DNA from: Actinoallomurus sp963736325
GTDB taxonomy: Bacteria; Actinomycetota; Actinomycetes; Streptosporangiales; Streptosporangiaceae
Assembly: GCA_963736325.1 (NCBI GenBank)
Contig: CAVTOG010000010.1
Location: 806,001 to 870,000 of the forward strand
DNA length: 64,000 nucleotides
Direction of reading: 5' to 3'
Shown here: in pieces, positions 50,393 to 60,396 of the stretch
Position numbering within the stretch: position 1 is the stretch's first letter
Layout: every line of letters starts with the position of its first letter
The notes under the pieces: generated by a model
Seen by the model: the letters and a program-made list of their open reading frames with translations, nothing else
Database searches by the model: none
What the model was told of the DNA's origin: nothing
Translations under genes and position numbers: made by a program

Positions 50393-51121
50393 CTACTCGG
50401 TGGTGACGACCTCCGGCGAACTCACGTCGATGGTCTTGGTCCCGCGCCGCCGCGTGCCGTCGAGCAGGCCCTGGAGCAGGCGAAGTTTGTCCTTTGTGCG
50501 CTCTGGAGCGCCCCACACCACCTCGACGCCCTCCCTGAGACGCAGTGTCACCGCCTCAGACGACGGAGCGGCCACGCTCGCCACCCGCCGTGTCAGCCAC
50601 GGCGGGAGGCCGCGGAGCACCGTCAGGGCGGCTCTCAGCGCCGGATCCGTCTGAACGGGGTCGGTCACCGTGAGTGTCGGCAGCCCACGCGGGCGGGCCG
50701 CGGACGTGACGACCGTCACGCCGTACCGGTCGATCTGCAGGAACCGGTTGTCGTGCTGCACCGCGACGATCGGCCTGCGCTCCGTGACGACGATGCGGAC
50801 CGTGGCGGGCCAGCGGCGCTCCACACGCGCCGTCTCGACCTCCTGGACGGCCTCCACGCGATCGCGTACAGCGTCGGTGTCCAGGCGTACGAGCGGCTCT
50901 CCGAGGCGCACCCGGGCGACGGCGAGCACCCGGTCGCGCGGCACCAGCCGCTCCCCCACGACGTCGATGTGGCGGACGACCAGCAGCCGGGAGCCGAGCA
51001 GGACCCACGTGGCCGTGCCGAGCACTCCGGCGACGAGCAGCCCGACGAACAGGACCTTCCATCGGCTGGAGCGGCGGCGCGGCGACGGTGTTGGGGCGGG
51101 GGCGATGGTGGTGCCGGTCAC
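50393..51121 (-). CDS. ftsQ: Cell division protein FtsQ
   Basis: The 242-residue bitopic protein has a short basic cytoplasmic N-terminus, one membrane helix (WKVLFVGLLVAGVLGTATWV), the POTRA domain (LLVVRHIDVVGERLVPRDRV) and the FtsQ beta domain (ARVERRWPATVRIVVTERRP). It links the divisome in the periplasmic space through FtsL. It lies 27 nt after murC and 298 nt before ftsZ. Confidence 0.92.
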   Translation of the reverse strand: MTGTTIAPAPTPSPRRRSSRWKVLFVGLLVAGVLGTATWVLLGSRLLVVRHIDVVGERLVPRDRVLAVARVRLGEPLVRLDTDAVRDRVEAVQEVETARVERRWPATVRIVVTERRPIVAVQHDNRFLQIDRYGVTVVTSAARPRGLPTLTVTDPVQTDPALRAALTVLRGLPPWLTRRVASVAAPSSEAVTLRLREGVEVVWGAPERTKDKLRLLQGLLDGTRRRGTKTIDVSSPEVVTTE

Positions 51122-51148
51122 TCGCGCCTCCTCGCGTGTTCCGCGGGG

Positions 51149-52546
51149 TCAGCCGGTGAGCAGCCCGAGGATCTGCGGCCCGAGCCTGGTGACGTCGCCG
51201 GCCCCCATGGTGATGATGACGTCCCCGGGGGTGGCGAGCGCCGCGACACGCCCGGCGACCGCCGTTCCGTCGGCCTCGTACGTCACGTGGTCGTGCGGGA
51301 TCGCCTTGGCGACCAGCTCGCCGGTGACACCCGGGATGGGGTCCTCACGCGCCGGGAACACGTCGAGGACGACGACCTCGTCGGCGAGGCCCAGGGCCTC
51401 GCCGAACTCGGCCGCGAAGAACCGGGTGCGGCTGAACAGGTGCGGCTGGAAGACGGCCACGATTCGGCCTCCGCCCAGCTCGCCGACATAGTCGCGGGTG
51501 GCCTTAAGGTCGGCGGCGACCTCGGTCGGGTGGTGGGCGTAGCTGTCGAAGACCTTGACGCGTCCGACCTCGCCCTTGGGCTCCAGGCGGCGCCGCGCGC
51601 CCGTGAAGGCCGCCAGCCCCGCCGCGACGGCCTCTCCGGGCACGCCGAGCTCGACGGCGACCGCGTACGCCGCCGTGGCGTTCATGGCGTTGTGCAGGCC
51701 GGGAACGGCCAGCTCGAAGGCCTGGGAGCCGACCGTGAACCGTGATCCGAGCCCGCGGGGCGAGAAGCCCGTCACGCGGTGGTCCGCTTCCTCTGCCTCG
51801 CCGTAGGTGCGGACGGTCAGCCCGCGGCGTACGCCCGCCTCTCCGAGGGAGCGCGTCACCGGGTCGTCGGCGCAGACGACGAGCAGCCCGCCCGGCTCGA
51901 TCCGCTCGACGAAGGCCGCGAAGGTGTCGCGGACCATGTCGAAGTCGTCGTAGTTGTCGAGATGGTCGGCCTCGACGTTGGTGATCACGGCCGCGGTCGG
52001 CCGGAAGTTCAGGAAAGAGCCGTCGCTCTCGTCGGCCTCGGCGACGAACAGGTCGCCGGAGCCGTCGGCGGCGCCCAGACCGGTCGTGACCAGCTGGCCG
52101 CCGATGCAGTACGACGGGTCGGTGCCCGCGTGCTGGAGCGCGACGGTCAGCATCGAGGTCGTCGTGGTCTTGCCGTGGGTGCCGGCCACCGCGACGGACC
52201 GGCGGCCCGCCATCATCGAGGCGAGCGCGGCGGAGCGGTGCAGCACGGCGAGGCCGCGCACGCGCGCCGCGGCCAGCTCAGGGTTGGTCTCGCGGATCGC
52301 GGTCGAGACGACGACCGTGTCGGCGTCGCCGACGTGCGCGGCGGAGTGCCCGACGAAGGTGATCGCGCCCATCTCGCGAAGCTCGACGAGCAGGTCGGAG
52401 TCCTTCGCGTCGCTGCCCGACACGGAGATCCCCCGGCCGAGCATGATGCGCGCGATGCCCGACATGCCGGCCCCGCCGATGCCGACGAAGTGCACCCGCC
52501 CGAGCCGTTCCGCCGGAACGACCTCGACCGGCATCACCAGGCTCAC
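51149..52546 (-). CDS. murC: UDP-N-acetylmuramate--L-alanine ligase
   Basis: MurC adds L-Ala to UDP-MurNAc. The 465-residue ligase has VHFVGIGGAGMSGIARIML, the ATP loop AGTHGKTTTTSMLTVAL, the central VEADHLDNYDDFD and a C-terminal domain with DSYAHHPTEVAADLKATRD and FQPHLFSRTR. The GTG start lies 22 nt after the murG stop. Confidence 0.96.
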   Translation of the reverse strand: MSLVMPVEVVPAERLGRVHFVGIGGAGMSGIARIMLGRGISVSGSDAKDSDLLVELREMGAITFVGHSAAHVGDADTVVVSTAIRETNPELAAARVRGLAVLHRSAALASMMAGRRSVAVAGTHGKTTTTSMLTVALQHAGTDPSYCIGGQLVTTGLGAADGSGDLFVAEADESDGSFLNFRPTAAVITNVEADHLDNYDDFDMVRDTFAAFVERIEPGGLLVVCADDPVTRSLGEAGVRRGLTVRTYGEAEEADHRVTGFSPRGLGSRFTVGSQAFELAVPGLHNAMNATAAYAVAVELGVPGEAVAAGLAAFTGARRRLEPKGEVGRVKVFDSYAHHPTEVAADLKATRDYVGELGGGRIVAVFQPHLFSRTRFFAAEFGEALGLADEVVVLDVFPAREDPIPGVTGELVAKAIPHDHVTYEADGTAVAGRVAALATPGDVIITMGAGDVTRLGPQILGLLTG

Positions 52547-52568
52547 GTGTTCACCCGCGCGTGCCCGC

Positions 52569-53666
52569 TCACTGGGGAGCCGTTCGGGCGGCGGCGACGA
52601 CGCGGGCGACCATGCGGGCGAGGGCGACGTCAGCGTCGCGGCGGCCCATGCGGGCGGCGGCCTCCGACATCTGGGCGACGCGCTCGGCGTCGCCGAGGAC
52701 GGGCAGGACGTTGGTGCGGATCCAGTCGGCCGACAGCTCGCCGTCCTCGACGAGCAGGCCGCCGTTGCCGGCGACGATGGGCTCGGCGTTGAGGCGCTGC
52801 TCGCCGTTGCCGATCGGCAGCGGGACGTACGCGGCGGGCAGGCCGACCGCGGTCAGCTCGGCGCAGGTCATCGCCCCGGCGCGGCACATCGCGAAGTCGG
52901 CGGCGGCGTACGCGAGGTCCATCCGGTCGCAGTACGGCAGCGTGATGTAGGCGGGGTCGTCGGCGGTGACCTCGGGCTCGCTGGCGTTCTTCGGGCCGAC
53001 GATGTGGAGGATCTGGATGCCGGCCGCGCGCAGCTCGGGCACGGCCTCGCCGACGGCGCGGTTGAGGGAGCGCGCCCCCTGGGAACCGCCGAAGACCAGC
53101 AGGGTCGGCAGGTCCGAGCGCAGGCCGAAGTGGGCACGCGCCTTGTCGCCGACGCCGAGGCGGTCGAGCGTGGAGATCTCGTGCCGCAGCGGGATGCCCA
53201 CGACCTCCGCGTTAGGCAGCGGAGTGTCGGAGCCGGCCACCGCGACGTTCTCGGTGAACCGCGCGCCGAGGCGGTTGGCCAGGCCCGGGCGGGGATTGGC
53301 CTCGTGCACGATGATCGGGATCTTGCGGCGGCGCGCGGCGAGATAGCCGGGCGTCGCGACGTAGCCGCCGAAGCCGACGAGCACGTCGGCGTGGGTGCGG
53401 TCGAGGATCGAGGCCGCCGCGTTGATCGCTCCGGCGAGGCGGCCGGGCACCGTCAGCAGCCGTGGCGTGAGCGTGCGCGGAAGCGGGACCGGCGGGATCA
53501 GCGCCAGCTCGTAGCCGCGCTGCGGCACGAGCCTCGTCTCCAGCCCCCGCTCGGTGCCCAGGCAGGTGACCTCGACGCCGGGATCCTCCCGGCGCAACGC
53601 ATCAGCCAGGGCCAAGGCCGGCTCGATGTGTCCGGCGGTACCGCCGCCGGCCAGGACAACCCGCAT
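52569..53666 (-). CDS. murG: Lipid II glycosyltransferase MurG
   Basis: MurG transfers GlcNAc to lipid I at the inner membrane face. The 365-residue GT-B protein starts MRVVLAGGGTAGHIEPALAL and has VGFGGYVATPGYLAARRRKI, FGGSQGARSLNRAVGEAVPE and the UDP-site MCRAGAMTCAELTAVGLPA. The ATG at 53666 was preferred to upstream in-frame starts because the conserved domain begins there; the upstream part overlaps ftsW. Confidence 0.96.
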   Translation of the reverse strand: MRVVLAGGGTAGHIEPALALADALRREDPGVEVTCLGTERGLETRLVPQRGYELALIPPVPLPRTLTPRLLTVPGRLAGAINAAASILDRTHADVLVGFGGYVATPGYLAARRRKIPIIVHEANPRPGLANRLGARFTENVAVAGSDTPLPNAEVVGIPLRHEISTLDRLGVGDKARAHFGLRSDLPTLLVFGGSQGARSLNRAVGEAVPELRAAGIQILHIVGPKNASEPEVTADDPAYITLPYCDRMDLAYAAADFAMCRAGAMTCAELTAVGLPAAYVPLPIGNGEQRLNAEPIVAGNGGLLVEDGELSADWIRTNVLPVLGDAERVAQMSEAAARMGRRDADVALARMVARVVAAARTAPQ

Positions 53667-53715
53667 GCTCGTGCTCCTGCTCATTGAATCGCTCCGCTCA
53701 CGGCCTGTCGCATCC

Positions 53716-54966
53716 TCAGCGCCTGGCCAGGCCAAGCCAGCTTAGAGCCACCATGGCCGGACCAGGACCACGCGCCGCGAGAGCCTGCCGGGCGCCGGGC
53801 TCGCGTTTCGCGAACGACAACAGCATGCCCAGCGCGATCAGCGTGGGGATCAGGGCTGATCCACCGTACGACACAAGCGGAAGAGGGATGCCCGTAATGG
53901 GCAGGACGCCGATCACCGCGCCGATGTTCACGATGGCCTGAATGGCCAGCCAGGCGGTCGCTCCCGCCGCGGCGAGCTGCATGAACGGGTCCTTGACCCT
54001 GCGTGCGATGCGTAGTCCCGCGTACGCGAGGAGTCCGAACAGACCGAGGACGACGAGCGTGCCGATGAGGCCCAGCTCCTCGCCGATGATCGCGAAGATG
54101 AAGTCGGTCTCGGGGTTCGGGAGATAGTTCCACTTGGCGCGGCCCTCGCCCAGACCGGTGCCGAACCAGCCTCCGGAGGCGATGGCGTACAGCCCTTGGA
54201 TGCCCTGGTAGTTGATGTCGACCTGGTTGCCCGTCTGGTCGAGGAAACCGGTGAGCCGCTGCAGCCGGTACGGCTCGACGACGATGAGGATCGCCACCAG
54301 GACGCCGGTGACGCCCGCCATGCCGACGAACAGCCGTCCGGGCGCGCCCACCACCCACAGCAGGGCCAGGAAGATCGTCAGGAGCACGAGCGTGGTGCCG
54401 AGGTCGCTGCCGATCATGACGAGCATGACCAGCACGCCGGCGCCCGGCAGGAGCGGCATCAGCAGGTGACGCCACTCGGTGAGCTGGCGGAGCTTCTCCT
54501 TGCGCGCCAGCAGGTCGGCACCCCACAGGATCAGCCCGAGCTTGGCCGGCTCGGACGGCTGGAGCTGGAAGGGGCCGCCGAAGCTGATCCAGCGCTGGGC
54601 GCCGTTCACGCTGCGGCCGAGACCCGGCACCAGGGCCACCAGGAGGGCCAGCGCCGACAGCAGCATCAGCGGGTACGCCAGGGCGCGGAAGATCTTCGTG
54701 GGCATCCGGGCCGCGATCCACATCAGCGGCAGCCCGATGGCCACCCACAGCGCCTGCTTCTCGAACAGCGTGTACGCCGAGCCGGTGTACTGGTACTGCC
54801 GGACGCTGGAGGCCGACAGGACCATCACCATGCCGAGCGCCAGCAGCAGCATCGAGCAGCCGAGCACCAGGTAGTACGAGGTCAGTGGACGGTCGAGGAG
54901 CCCGGCGGTGCTGGACGCCCAAAGACGGGGCCGTCCGCGCGTCTCCTCCTCATGGGTCGCGCTCAT
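53716..54966 (-). CDS. ftsW: SEDS peptidoglycan glycosyltransferase FtsW
   Basis: FtsW polymerises lipid II at the septum with FtsI. The 416-residue protein has about ten membrane helices, the conserved loop NGAQRWISFGGPFQLQPSEP, the catalytic-region Asp in VMIGSDLGTTLVLL, AIIGEELGLIGTLVVLGLFG and PLPLVSYGGSALI. It lies between murD and murG, where division-specific FtsW is expected. Confidence 0.95.
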   Translation of the reverse strand: MSATHEEETRGRPRLWASSTAGLLDRPLTSYYLVLGCSMLLLALGMVMVLSASSVRQYQYTGSAYTLFEKQALWVAIGLPLMWIAARMPTKIFRALAYPLMLLSALALLVALVPGLGRSVNGAQRWISFGGPFQLQPSEPAKLGLILWGADLLARKEKLRQLTEWRHLLMPLLPGAGVLVMLVMIGSDLGTTLVLLTIFLALLWVVGAPGRLFVGMAGVTGVLVAILIVVEPYRLQRLTGFLDQTGNQVDINYQGIQGLYAIASGGWFGTGLGEGRAKWNYLPNPETDFIFAIIGEELGLIGTLVVLGLFGLLAYAGLRIARRVKDPFMQLAAAGATAWLAIQAIVNIGAVIGVLPITGIPLPLVSYGGSALIPTLIALGMLLSFAKREPGARQALAARGPGPAMVALSWLGLARR

Positions 54967-54975
54967 CTCAGGCCC

Positions 54976-56373
54976 CTATCGCCCGGTGAGCCGCCTGACG
55001 GCTGCGGCGAACGCCTCGCCGCGCGCGGGATAGTTGGCGAACATGTCGAATGATGCCCCCACCGGTGCGAGCAGCACGGTGTCACCGGGGTGCGCCATGG
55101 CGGCGGCTTCACTGACCACGTGATCCATGGCACCAGTGTCGGTGTCGGCGACATCGACGACGGCGACATTCGGCGCGTGTCGCGCAAGTGCCGCCGCGAT
55201 CCGCCCGCGGTCGCGGCCCATCAGGACCACGCCGCGCAGCCGGTCGGCGCAACCGCGGACCAGATCGTCGACCTCGGCGCCCTTCAGGAGCCCGCCGGCG
55301 ATCCAGACGATCGAACGGTAGGCGGCGAGGGACGCGGCGGCGGCGTGAGGATTGGTCGCCTTGGAATCGTTGATGTACGTGACGTCGTCGATGGTCGCGA
55401 TGTGCTCGATCCGGTGCGGATCGGGGGTGAACGCCCGCAGGCCGTCGCGTACGGCGTCGGGAGGGACGCCGTAGGCACGCGCCAGCGTCGCCGCGGCGAG
55501 GGCGTTGGCGACGTTGTGCGGTGCGTACGGCCGTACGTCGGTCAGCAGGGCGAGCTCGGCCGCCTCGCGCACCGGGTCCTCGGTGAACGCACGGTCGACG
55601 AGGAGATCGTCGACGAGGCCCAGCTCACCCGCGCGCGGGTAGCCGAGGGTGAAGCCGACGGAGCGCTCGGCGCGCTCGGCGAGGCGGACGGACCACTCGT
55701 CGTCGACGTTGACGACCGCGAGCGTGCCCGGCGCGTAGATCTTGCCCTTGTCGGCGGCGTACTCCTCCAGGGACCCGTGCCAGTCGATGTGGTCCGGCGC
55801 GACGTTCAGCACGGTCGCGGCGAACGGCTGGACCGTGGAGGACCAGTGCAGCTGGAAGCTGGACAGCTCGACGGCCAGCACGTCGTACCGCTCGGCGGGT
55901 GCGGTCGCGGTGCCGGCGACCGCCTCCACGATCGGGATGCCGACGTTGCCGACGGCGAGGGAGCGTGAGCCGGCCGCCGCGAGCATACAGGCGAGCATCC
56001 GCACGACCGTCGTCTTGCCGTCGGTGCCGGTGATCGCCAGCCAGGGCGCGGCGTCGGGCTCGCGCAGCCGCCAGGCCAGCTCGACCTCGCCGATGACCTC
56101 GATGCCGGCGGTGGCCGCCGTGACGAGCAGCTGCGCGGTCGGCCGCCAGCCGGGCGAGGTGACGACCAGCTCGGTCCCCGCGGGCAGCGTGTCGCCGTCA
56201 CCGAGGCGCACGGCGATGCCCGGCTCGGTGATCTTCTCCCGCAGGGTCTCGCCGTCGCGCGCGTCGACGAGTGTGACGTGGGCTCCGCGTGCGGCGAGGA
56301 CTCCCGCCGCAGCCCTGCCCGAGACTCCGGCGCCGGCGACGCAGATGCTGCGGCCGGCCCACAGGTCGGTCAC
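54976..56373 (-). CDS. murD: UDP-N-acetylmuramoyl-L-alanine--D-glutamate ligase
   Basis: MurD adds D-Glu. The 465-residue ligase starts VTDLWAGRSICVAGAGVSGR and has LAITGTDGKTTVVRMLACML, NVAPDHIDWHGSLEEYAADK, INDSKATNPHAAAASL and the C-terminal LLAPVGASFDMFANYPARG. The GTG overlaps the mraY stop by GTGA; an ATG at 56388 is an alternative start 15 nt upstream. The longer in-phase frame through mraY is a shadow. Confidence 0.95.
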   Translation of the reverse strand: MTDLWAGRSICVAGAGVSGRAAAGVLAARGAHVTLVDARDGETLREKITEPGIAVRLGDGDTLPAGTELVVTSPGWRPTAQLLVTAATAGIEVIGEVELAWRLREPDAAPWLAITGTDGKTTVVRMLACMLAAAGSRSLAVGNVGIPIVEAVAGTATAPAERYDVLAVELSSFQLHWSSTVQPFAATVLNVAPDHIDWHGSLEEYAADKGKIYAPGTLAVVNVDDEWSVRLAERAERSVGFTLGYPRAGELGLVDDLLVDRAFTEDPVREAAELALLTDVRPYAPHNVANALAAATLARAYGVPPDAVRDGLRAFTPDPHRIEHIATIDDVTYINDSKATNPHAAAASLAAYRSIVWIAGGLLKGAEVDDLVRGCADRLRGVVLMGRDRGRIAAALARHAPNVAVVDVADTDTGAMDHVVSEAAAMAHPGDTVLLAPVGASFDMFANYPARGEAFAAAVRRLTGR

Positions 56374-57431
56374 TGGTGCGGCATCCATTCGATGTAGAAG
56401 AGGGCCAGGCCGCTGGCCACGCAGAGCGCCGAGATCAGCCAGAACCGCACCACGATGGTGGTCTCGGCCCAGCCGGACAGCTCGAAGTGGTGCTGGAGCG
56501 GCGCCATCTTGAACACACGTTTTCGCGTCATCTTGAAGAACCCGACCTGGATGATCACCGACAGGGTGATGATCACGGGCAGGCCGCCGAGGACGACGAA
56601 CAGCATCTGCGTGCGGGTCATCACGGCCAGGCCGACGATCACGCCGCCGAGGCCGAGCGACCCCGTGTCGCCCATGAAGATCTTGGCCGGCGGCGCGTTC
56701 CACCACAGGAACCCGACGAGCGCGCCGAGCACGGCGGCGGCCACGACCGCGAGGTCGAGCGGGTCGCGCACCGTGTAGCAGTTGGGCGCGAGGGCGACCT
56801 CGGTGCAGCTGTTGCGCAGCTGCCAGTTGCCGATCAGCACGTACGCGCCCAGGACCGTGCCCACGGCGCCGGCGGCGAGGCCGTCGAGACCGTCGGTGAG
56901 GTTCACCGCGTTGGACGTACCGGCGATCATGATGAGCGACCACAGCACGAAGAGGTACGGGCCGATCGAGGGCCCGAAGTCGCGCAGGAACGACAGGTGG
57001 GTCGTCGCGGGCGTGATGTCGTAGCCGTTGGGGAACCGCAGCGCCAGCAGGGCGAAGACCACCCCGATGATGATGATGCCGATCATCTTCGCGCCGCTGC
57101 GCAGGCCGAGGCTGCGCTGTTTGAAGACCTTGATGTAGTCGTCGACGAAGCCGACGACGCCGAGACCCGTCATCAGGAACAGGACGAGCATGCCCGACAC
57201 GGTCGGCCGCGTCGTCGTCGCCAGGTGCGCGATGGCGTACCCGACGAGCGCGGCGACGATGAACACCGTGCCGCCCATCGTGGGGGTGCCGCGCTTGCCG
57301 AGGTGGGCCTGCGGGCCCTCCTCGCGGATCATCTGACCGTAGCCGAGACGGCGTACGAGGCGGATCCACAGCGGTGTGCCCAGCAACCCGATGATCAACG
57401 AGAGAGCCGAGGCGACCAGAATGGTCCTCAC
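56370..57431 (-). CDS. mraY: Phospho-MurNAc-pentapeptide transferase
   Basis: MraY makes lipid I from UDP-MurNAc-pentapeptide and undecaprenyl phosphate. The 353-residue ten-helix protein has GKRGTPTMGGTVFIVAAL, VGFVDDYIKVFKQRSLGL with the DD motif, AVNLTDGLDGLAAGAV and KIFMGDTGSLGLGG, and ends QHHFELSGW...IEWMPHQ. The ATG overlaps the murF stop (ATGA). Confidence 0.97.
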   Translation of the reverse strand: MRTILVASALSLIIGLLGTPLWIRLVRRLGYGQMIREEGPQAHLGKRGTPTMGGTVFIVAALVGYAIAHLATTTRPTVSGMLVLFLMTGLGVVGFVDDYIKVFKQRSLGLRSGAKMIGIIIIGVVFALLALRFPNGYDITPATTHLSFLRDFGPSIGPYLFVLWSLIMIAGTSNAVNLTDGLDGLAAGAVGTVLGAYVLIGNWQLRNSCTEVALAPNCYTVRDPLDLAVVAAAVLGALVGFLWWNAPPAKIFMGDTGSLGLGGVIVGLAVMTRTQMLFVVLGGLPVIITLSVIIQVGFFKMTRKRVFKMAPLQHHFELSGWAETTIVVRFWLISALCVASGLALFYIEWMPHQ

Positions 57432-58825
57432 GCGTCGTACCCCCTCTCGGGCCCGGCGAGCACCGCCTGAGCGACCCTTTCCAGCCCGGCGACGCGCGAT
57501 CCCTTGATCAGCACGACGTCACCCGGACGCAATCGCTCGTTCAGCGCGGCGACCGCCGCACCGACATCATCGACCTGCACGCATTCTCCCGTCCACGCCC
57601 CCACCTGCCCGGCCCCCTTCAGCACCGACGCGGCCGTCTCGCCCACGGCGATGAGACCCGTCAGGCCACCGCGCGCGGCGTAGGCTCCGATCTTCTCGTG
57701 TTCGTCCACCGTCGACGCCCCCAGCTCGGCCATGCCGGCGAGCACCGCGTACGCGCGTCCTCCGCCGGCCATGTGGACGAGCGTGTCGAGCGCCGCCCTC
57801 ACCGACTCGGGGTTGGCGTTGTAGGCGTCGTTGACCACCGTGACCCCGTCGGGGCGCTCGGTGACCTCCATCCGCCAGCGGCTGGCCGGCGTCGCCTCCG
57901 ACAGAGCCTCCGCCACGGCTTCGGCGGTCATGCCCAGTGTCCGGGCTGTGGCCGCGGCCGCGAGCGCGTTGGCCACCGCGTGGGCGCCGTGCAGCCGCAG
58001 CTCGACCGGTGCCGAACCTTCCGGCGTGACCAGCGTGAACCGCGGGCGTCCCGCCTCGTCCAGCGTCTCGTCCGCAGCGCGCACGGTGGCGTCCGGCGAC
58101 CGGCCGAAGGTCACGACCTCGGCGGACGTGCGGGCGGCCATGGCGCGTACGAACGGGTCGTCGGCGTTGAGTACCGCGGTGCCCTGCGCCGTGAGCGCCT
58201 CCACGAGCTCCCCCTTGGCCTTGGCGACGACGTCCCGGCTTCCGAACTCACCGATGTGGGCGCTACCGACGTTAAGGACGATACCGAGCTGAGGCGGTGC
58301 GATACGGGCCAAATGGGTTATGTGCCCGAGACCACGCGCGCCCATCTCCAGAACGAGGTAGCGGGTGCCGGCGTCGGCGCGCAGCACGGTGAGCGGGTGG
58401 CCGATCTCGTTGTTGAACGATCCCGGCGGCGCGACCGTGGGCCCGAGCCTCGCCAGGAGGTGCGCGATGAGGTCCTTGGTCGAGGTCTTGCCCGCCGACC
58501 CGGTCAGGCCGACGACGGTCACCTCGGGCAGCCGTTCGACCACCGCGCGGGCGAGAGCGCCCATCGCAGCGAGGACGTCGTCCACGAGGACCGACGGCGC
58601 GCCGGTCGCGCGCTCGGCGAGGACGGCCGCCGCGCCCGACGCGACGGCCTGTCCGACGAAGTCGTGGCCGTCGGAGCGCTCGCCGCGCAGGGCGGCGAAC
58701 AGCGCGCCGGGCTCGATGTGCCGCGAGTCGATGACGACGGGTCCGCTCACGACCGTCTCCGGGGACGCTCCGTCCAGCCTCCCCCGGGTGATCTCCGCGA
58801 TCTTCGCGAGCGAGAGTGGGATCAA
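57428..58825 (-). CDS. murF: UDP-MurNAc-tripeptide--D-alanyl-D-alanine ligase
   Basis: MurF adds D-Ala-D-Ala. The 465-residue ligase has VVIDSRHIEPGALFAALRGE, VTVVGLTGSAGKTSTKDLIA, the LEMGARGLGHITHL helix and VVNDAYNANPESVRAALDTL. Both ends overlap neighbours by ATGA (murE upstream, mraY downstream). Confidence 0.96.
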   Translation of the reverse strand: MIPLSLAKIAEITRGRLDGASPETVVSGPVVIDSRHIEPGALFAALRGERSDGHDFVGQAVASGAAAVLAERATGAPSVLVDDVLAAMGALARAVVERLPEVTVVGLTGSAGKTSTKDLIAHLLARLGPTVAPPGSFNNEIGHPLTVLRADAGTRYLVLEMGARGLGHITHLARIAPPQLGIVLNVGSAHIGEFGSRDVVAKAKGELVEALTAQGTAVLNADDPFVRAMAARTSAEVVTFGRSPDATVRAADETLDEAGRPRFTLVTPEGSAPVELRLHGAHAVANALAAAATARTLGMTAEAVAEALSEATPASRWRMEVTERPDGVTVVNDAYNANPESVRAALDTLVHMAGGGRAYAVLAGMAELGASTVDEHEKIGAYAARGGLTGLIAVGETAASVLKGAGQVGAWTGECVQVDDVGAAVAALNERLRPGDVVLIKGSRVAGLERVAQAVLAGPERGYDA

Positions 58826-60396
58826 GACTGCTCCTCGTCAATGGTCCGGCGTTCGCGCAGCGCGCGTCGTACGACCTCGCAGTCGTCGAACGGGAGGACC
58901 GCACCGGCGATGTACTGGCCCTGTTCGTGGCCCTTGCCGGCGATGACCACGACATCGCCCCGCCGGGCACGGCCGATCGCGAGCGCGATCGCCGCGGCCC
59001 GGTCGGGCTCGACGACGACGTGAGCCCGTTCGCCTTCCGGCACGGTGAGTACCCCCCCGACCATAGCGGTGAGAATGGTCCAGGGGTCCTCGGTGCGCGG
59101 GTTGTCGTTGGTGAAAACCACCTCGTCGGCGCCGCGAGCCGCCAGCTCGCCCATGACGGGGCGCTTTCCGCTGTCACGGTCGCCGCCGGAGCCCAGGACG
59201 ATGGTGAGGCGGTCCTCGGTCAGCGGGCGCAGCGTGCCGAGGACGGCCTCGACCGCGCCCGGCTTGTGCGCGTAGTCGACGAGCACGGTGAAGTCCTGGC
59301 CCTCGTCGATCCGCTCCAGCCGCCCCGGCACGCCCGGCAGCGTCGCGATGCCGTGCACCGCGATCTGCAGGGAGATGCCGGACTCCACCAGCGCGACGAT
59401 GGCGCCGAGGGCGTTCGCGACGTTGAACGGCCCGGGCAGCGCAACGCTCGCCTCGGCCTCGACGCCGCCGGGGCCGATGACGCGGAACGTGCTGCCGCCC
59501 GCGCCGAGGCGCACGTCGGCCGCCCGCCAGTCGGCGCCCGGGTCGCCGTCCGCCGAGAACGTCGTCACCGGGATCTTCGAGACGTGGGTCAGCCGCCGTC
59601 CCCACGAGTCGTCGACGTTGACGACGCCGAGTCTGCTCAGCTCGGGGGTGAACAGCTTCGCCTTGGCGGTGAAGTAGTCCTCCATCGTCGGGTGGTAGTC
59701 GAGGTGGTCCTGGGACAGGTTGGTGAAGAGGGCGACCTCGTAGAAGGCGCCGCTCACGCGGCCGAAGTCGAGGGCGTGGCTGGAGACCTCCATCGCCGCC
59801 GCGGTCACACCGCGCTCGCGCATCAGCGCGAACAGCGCGTGCAGGTCGGTCGACTCCGGCGTGGTGAGCGCGCTCGGCAGGGTCTCCAGGCCGATCTTGA
59901 CCTCGATGCCGCCGACGAGTCCCGTCTCGTGCCCGGCGGCCCGCAGGCCCGCCTCCAGGAGGTAGGTCGTCGTGGACTTGCCGCTCGTGCCGGTGACTCC
60001 CAGGAGGGCCAGGTCCCGCACCGGCCGGCCGTACACCCAGGAGGCCACCTCGCCGAGCACCGCGCGCGGGTCGTCGACGACGAGCACCGGGACGCCGGCC
60101 TTCTCCGCCGGGACGCGGCCCTCGCGGTCGGTCAGGATGCCGACGGCGCCGGCCTCGGCGGCCTGAACGGCGAAGACCGCGCCGTGGAACCGGCTGCCGG
60201 GCAGCGCCGCGTACAGGTCTCCCGCGGCGACCTTCCGAGAGTCGTGCGTCACGCCGGTGACCATCCCGCGCACCGGCTGTCCCTGCTCGCTCAGGCCGAG
60301 TAGGGACACGAGCCCGGAGAGTGGCCGGGCGAGGACGGACTGGGGTCGCATGTGGTCGGGTCTGTTGGACACGGCGGAGAGAGTACCGCTGGTCAC
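58822..60396 (-). CDS. murE: UDP-MurNAc-L-Ala-D-Glu--diaminopimelate ligase
   Basis: The 524-residue MurE has THDSRKVAAGDLYAALPGSR, LLGVTGTSGKSTTTYLLEAG, FTNLSQDHLDYHPTMEDYFT and the specificity motif NDNPRTEDP, in which DNPR selects diaminopimelate rather than lysine; the wall is therefore DAP-type. The GTG at 60396 overlaps the ftsI stop (GTGA); in-frame GTG 60372 and ATG 60351 are alternatives, as the first ~20 residues are not conserved. Confidence 0.96.
   Translation of the reverse strand: MTSGTLSAVSNRPDHMRPQSVLARPLSGLVSLLGLSEQGQPVRGMVTGVTHDSRKVAAGDLYAALPGSRFHGAVFAVQAAEAGAVGILTDREGRVPAEKAGVPVLVVDDPRAVLGEVASWVYGRPVRDLALLGVTGTSGKSTTTYLLEAGLRAAGHETGLVGGIEVKIGLETLPSALTTPESTDLHALFALMRERGVTAAAMEVSSHALDFGRVSGAFYEVALFTNLSQDHLDYHPTMEDYFTAKAKLFTPELSRLGVVNVDDSWGRRLTHVSKIPVTTFSADGDPGADWRAADVRLGAGGSTFRVIGPGGVEAEASVALPGPFNVANALGAIVALVESGISLQIAVHGIATLPGVPGRLERIDEGQDFTVLVDYAHKPGAVEAVLGTLRPLTEDRLTIVLGSGGDRDSGKRPVMGELAARGADEVVFTNDNPRTEDPWTILTAMVGGVLTVPEGERAHVVVEPDRAAAIALAIGRARRGDVVVIAGKGHEQGQYIAGAVLPFDDCEVVRRALRERRTIDEEQS

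Noticed and set aside
54976..57369. A 797-residue frame that would fuse sequence antiphase to mraY with MurD
   Set aside because: Only the part after 56373 resembles MurD; the upstream part is mraY read in the wrong frame, and mraY itself is complete.
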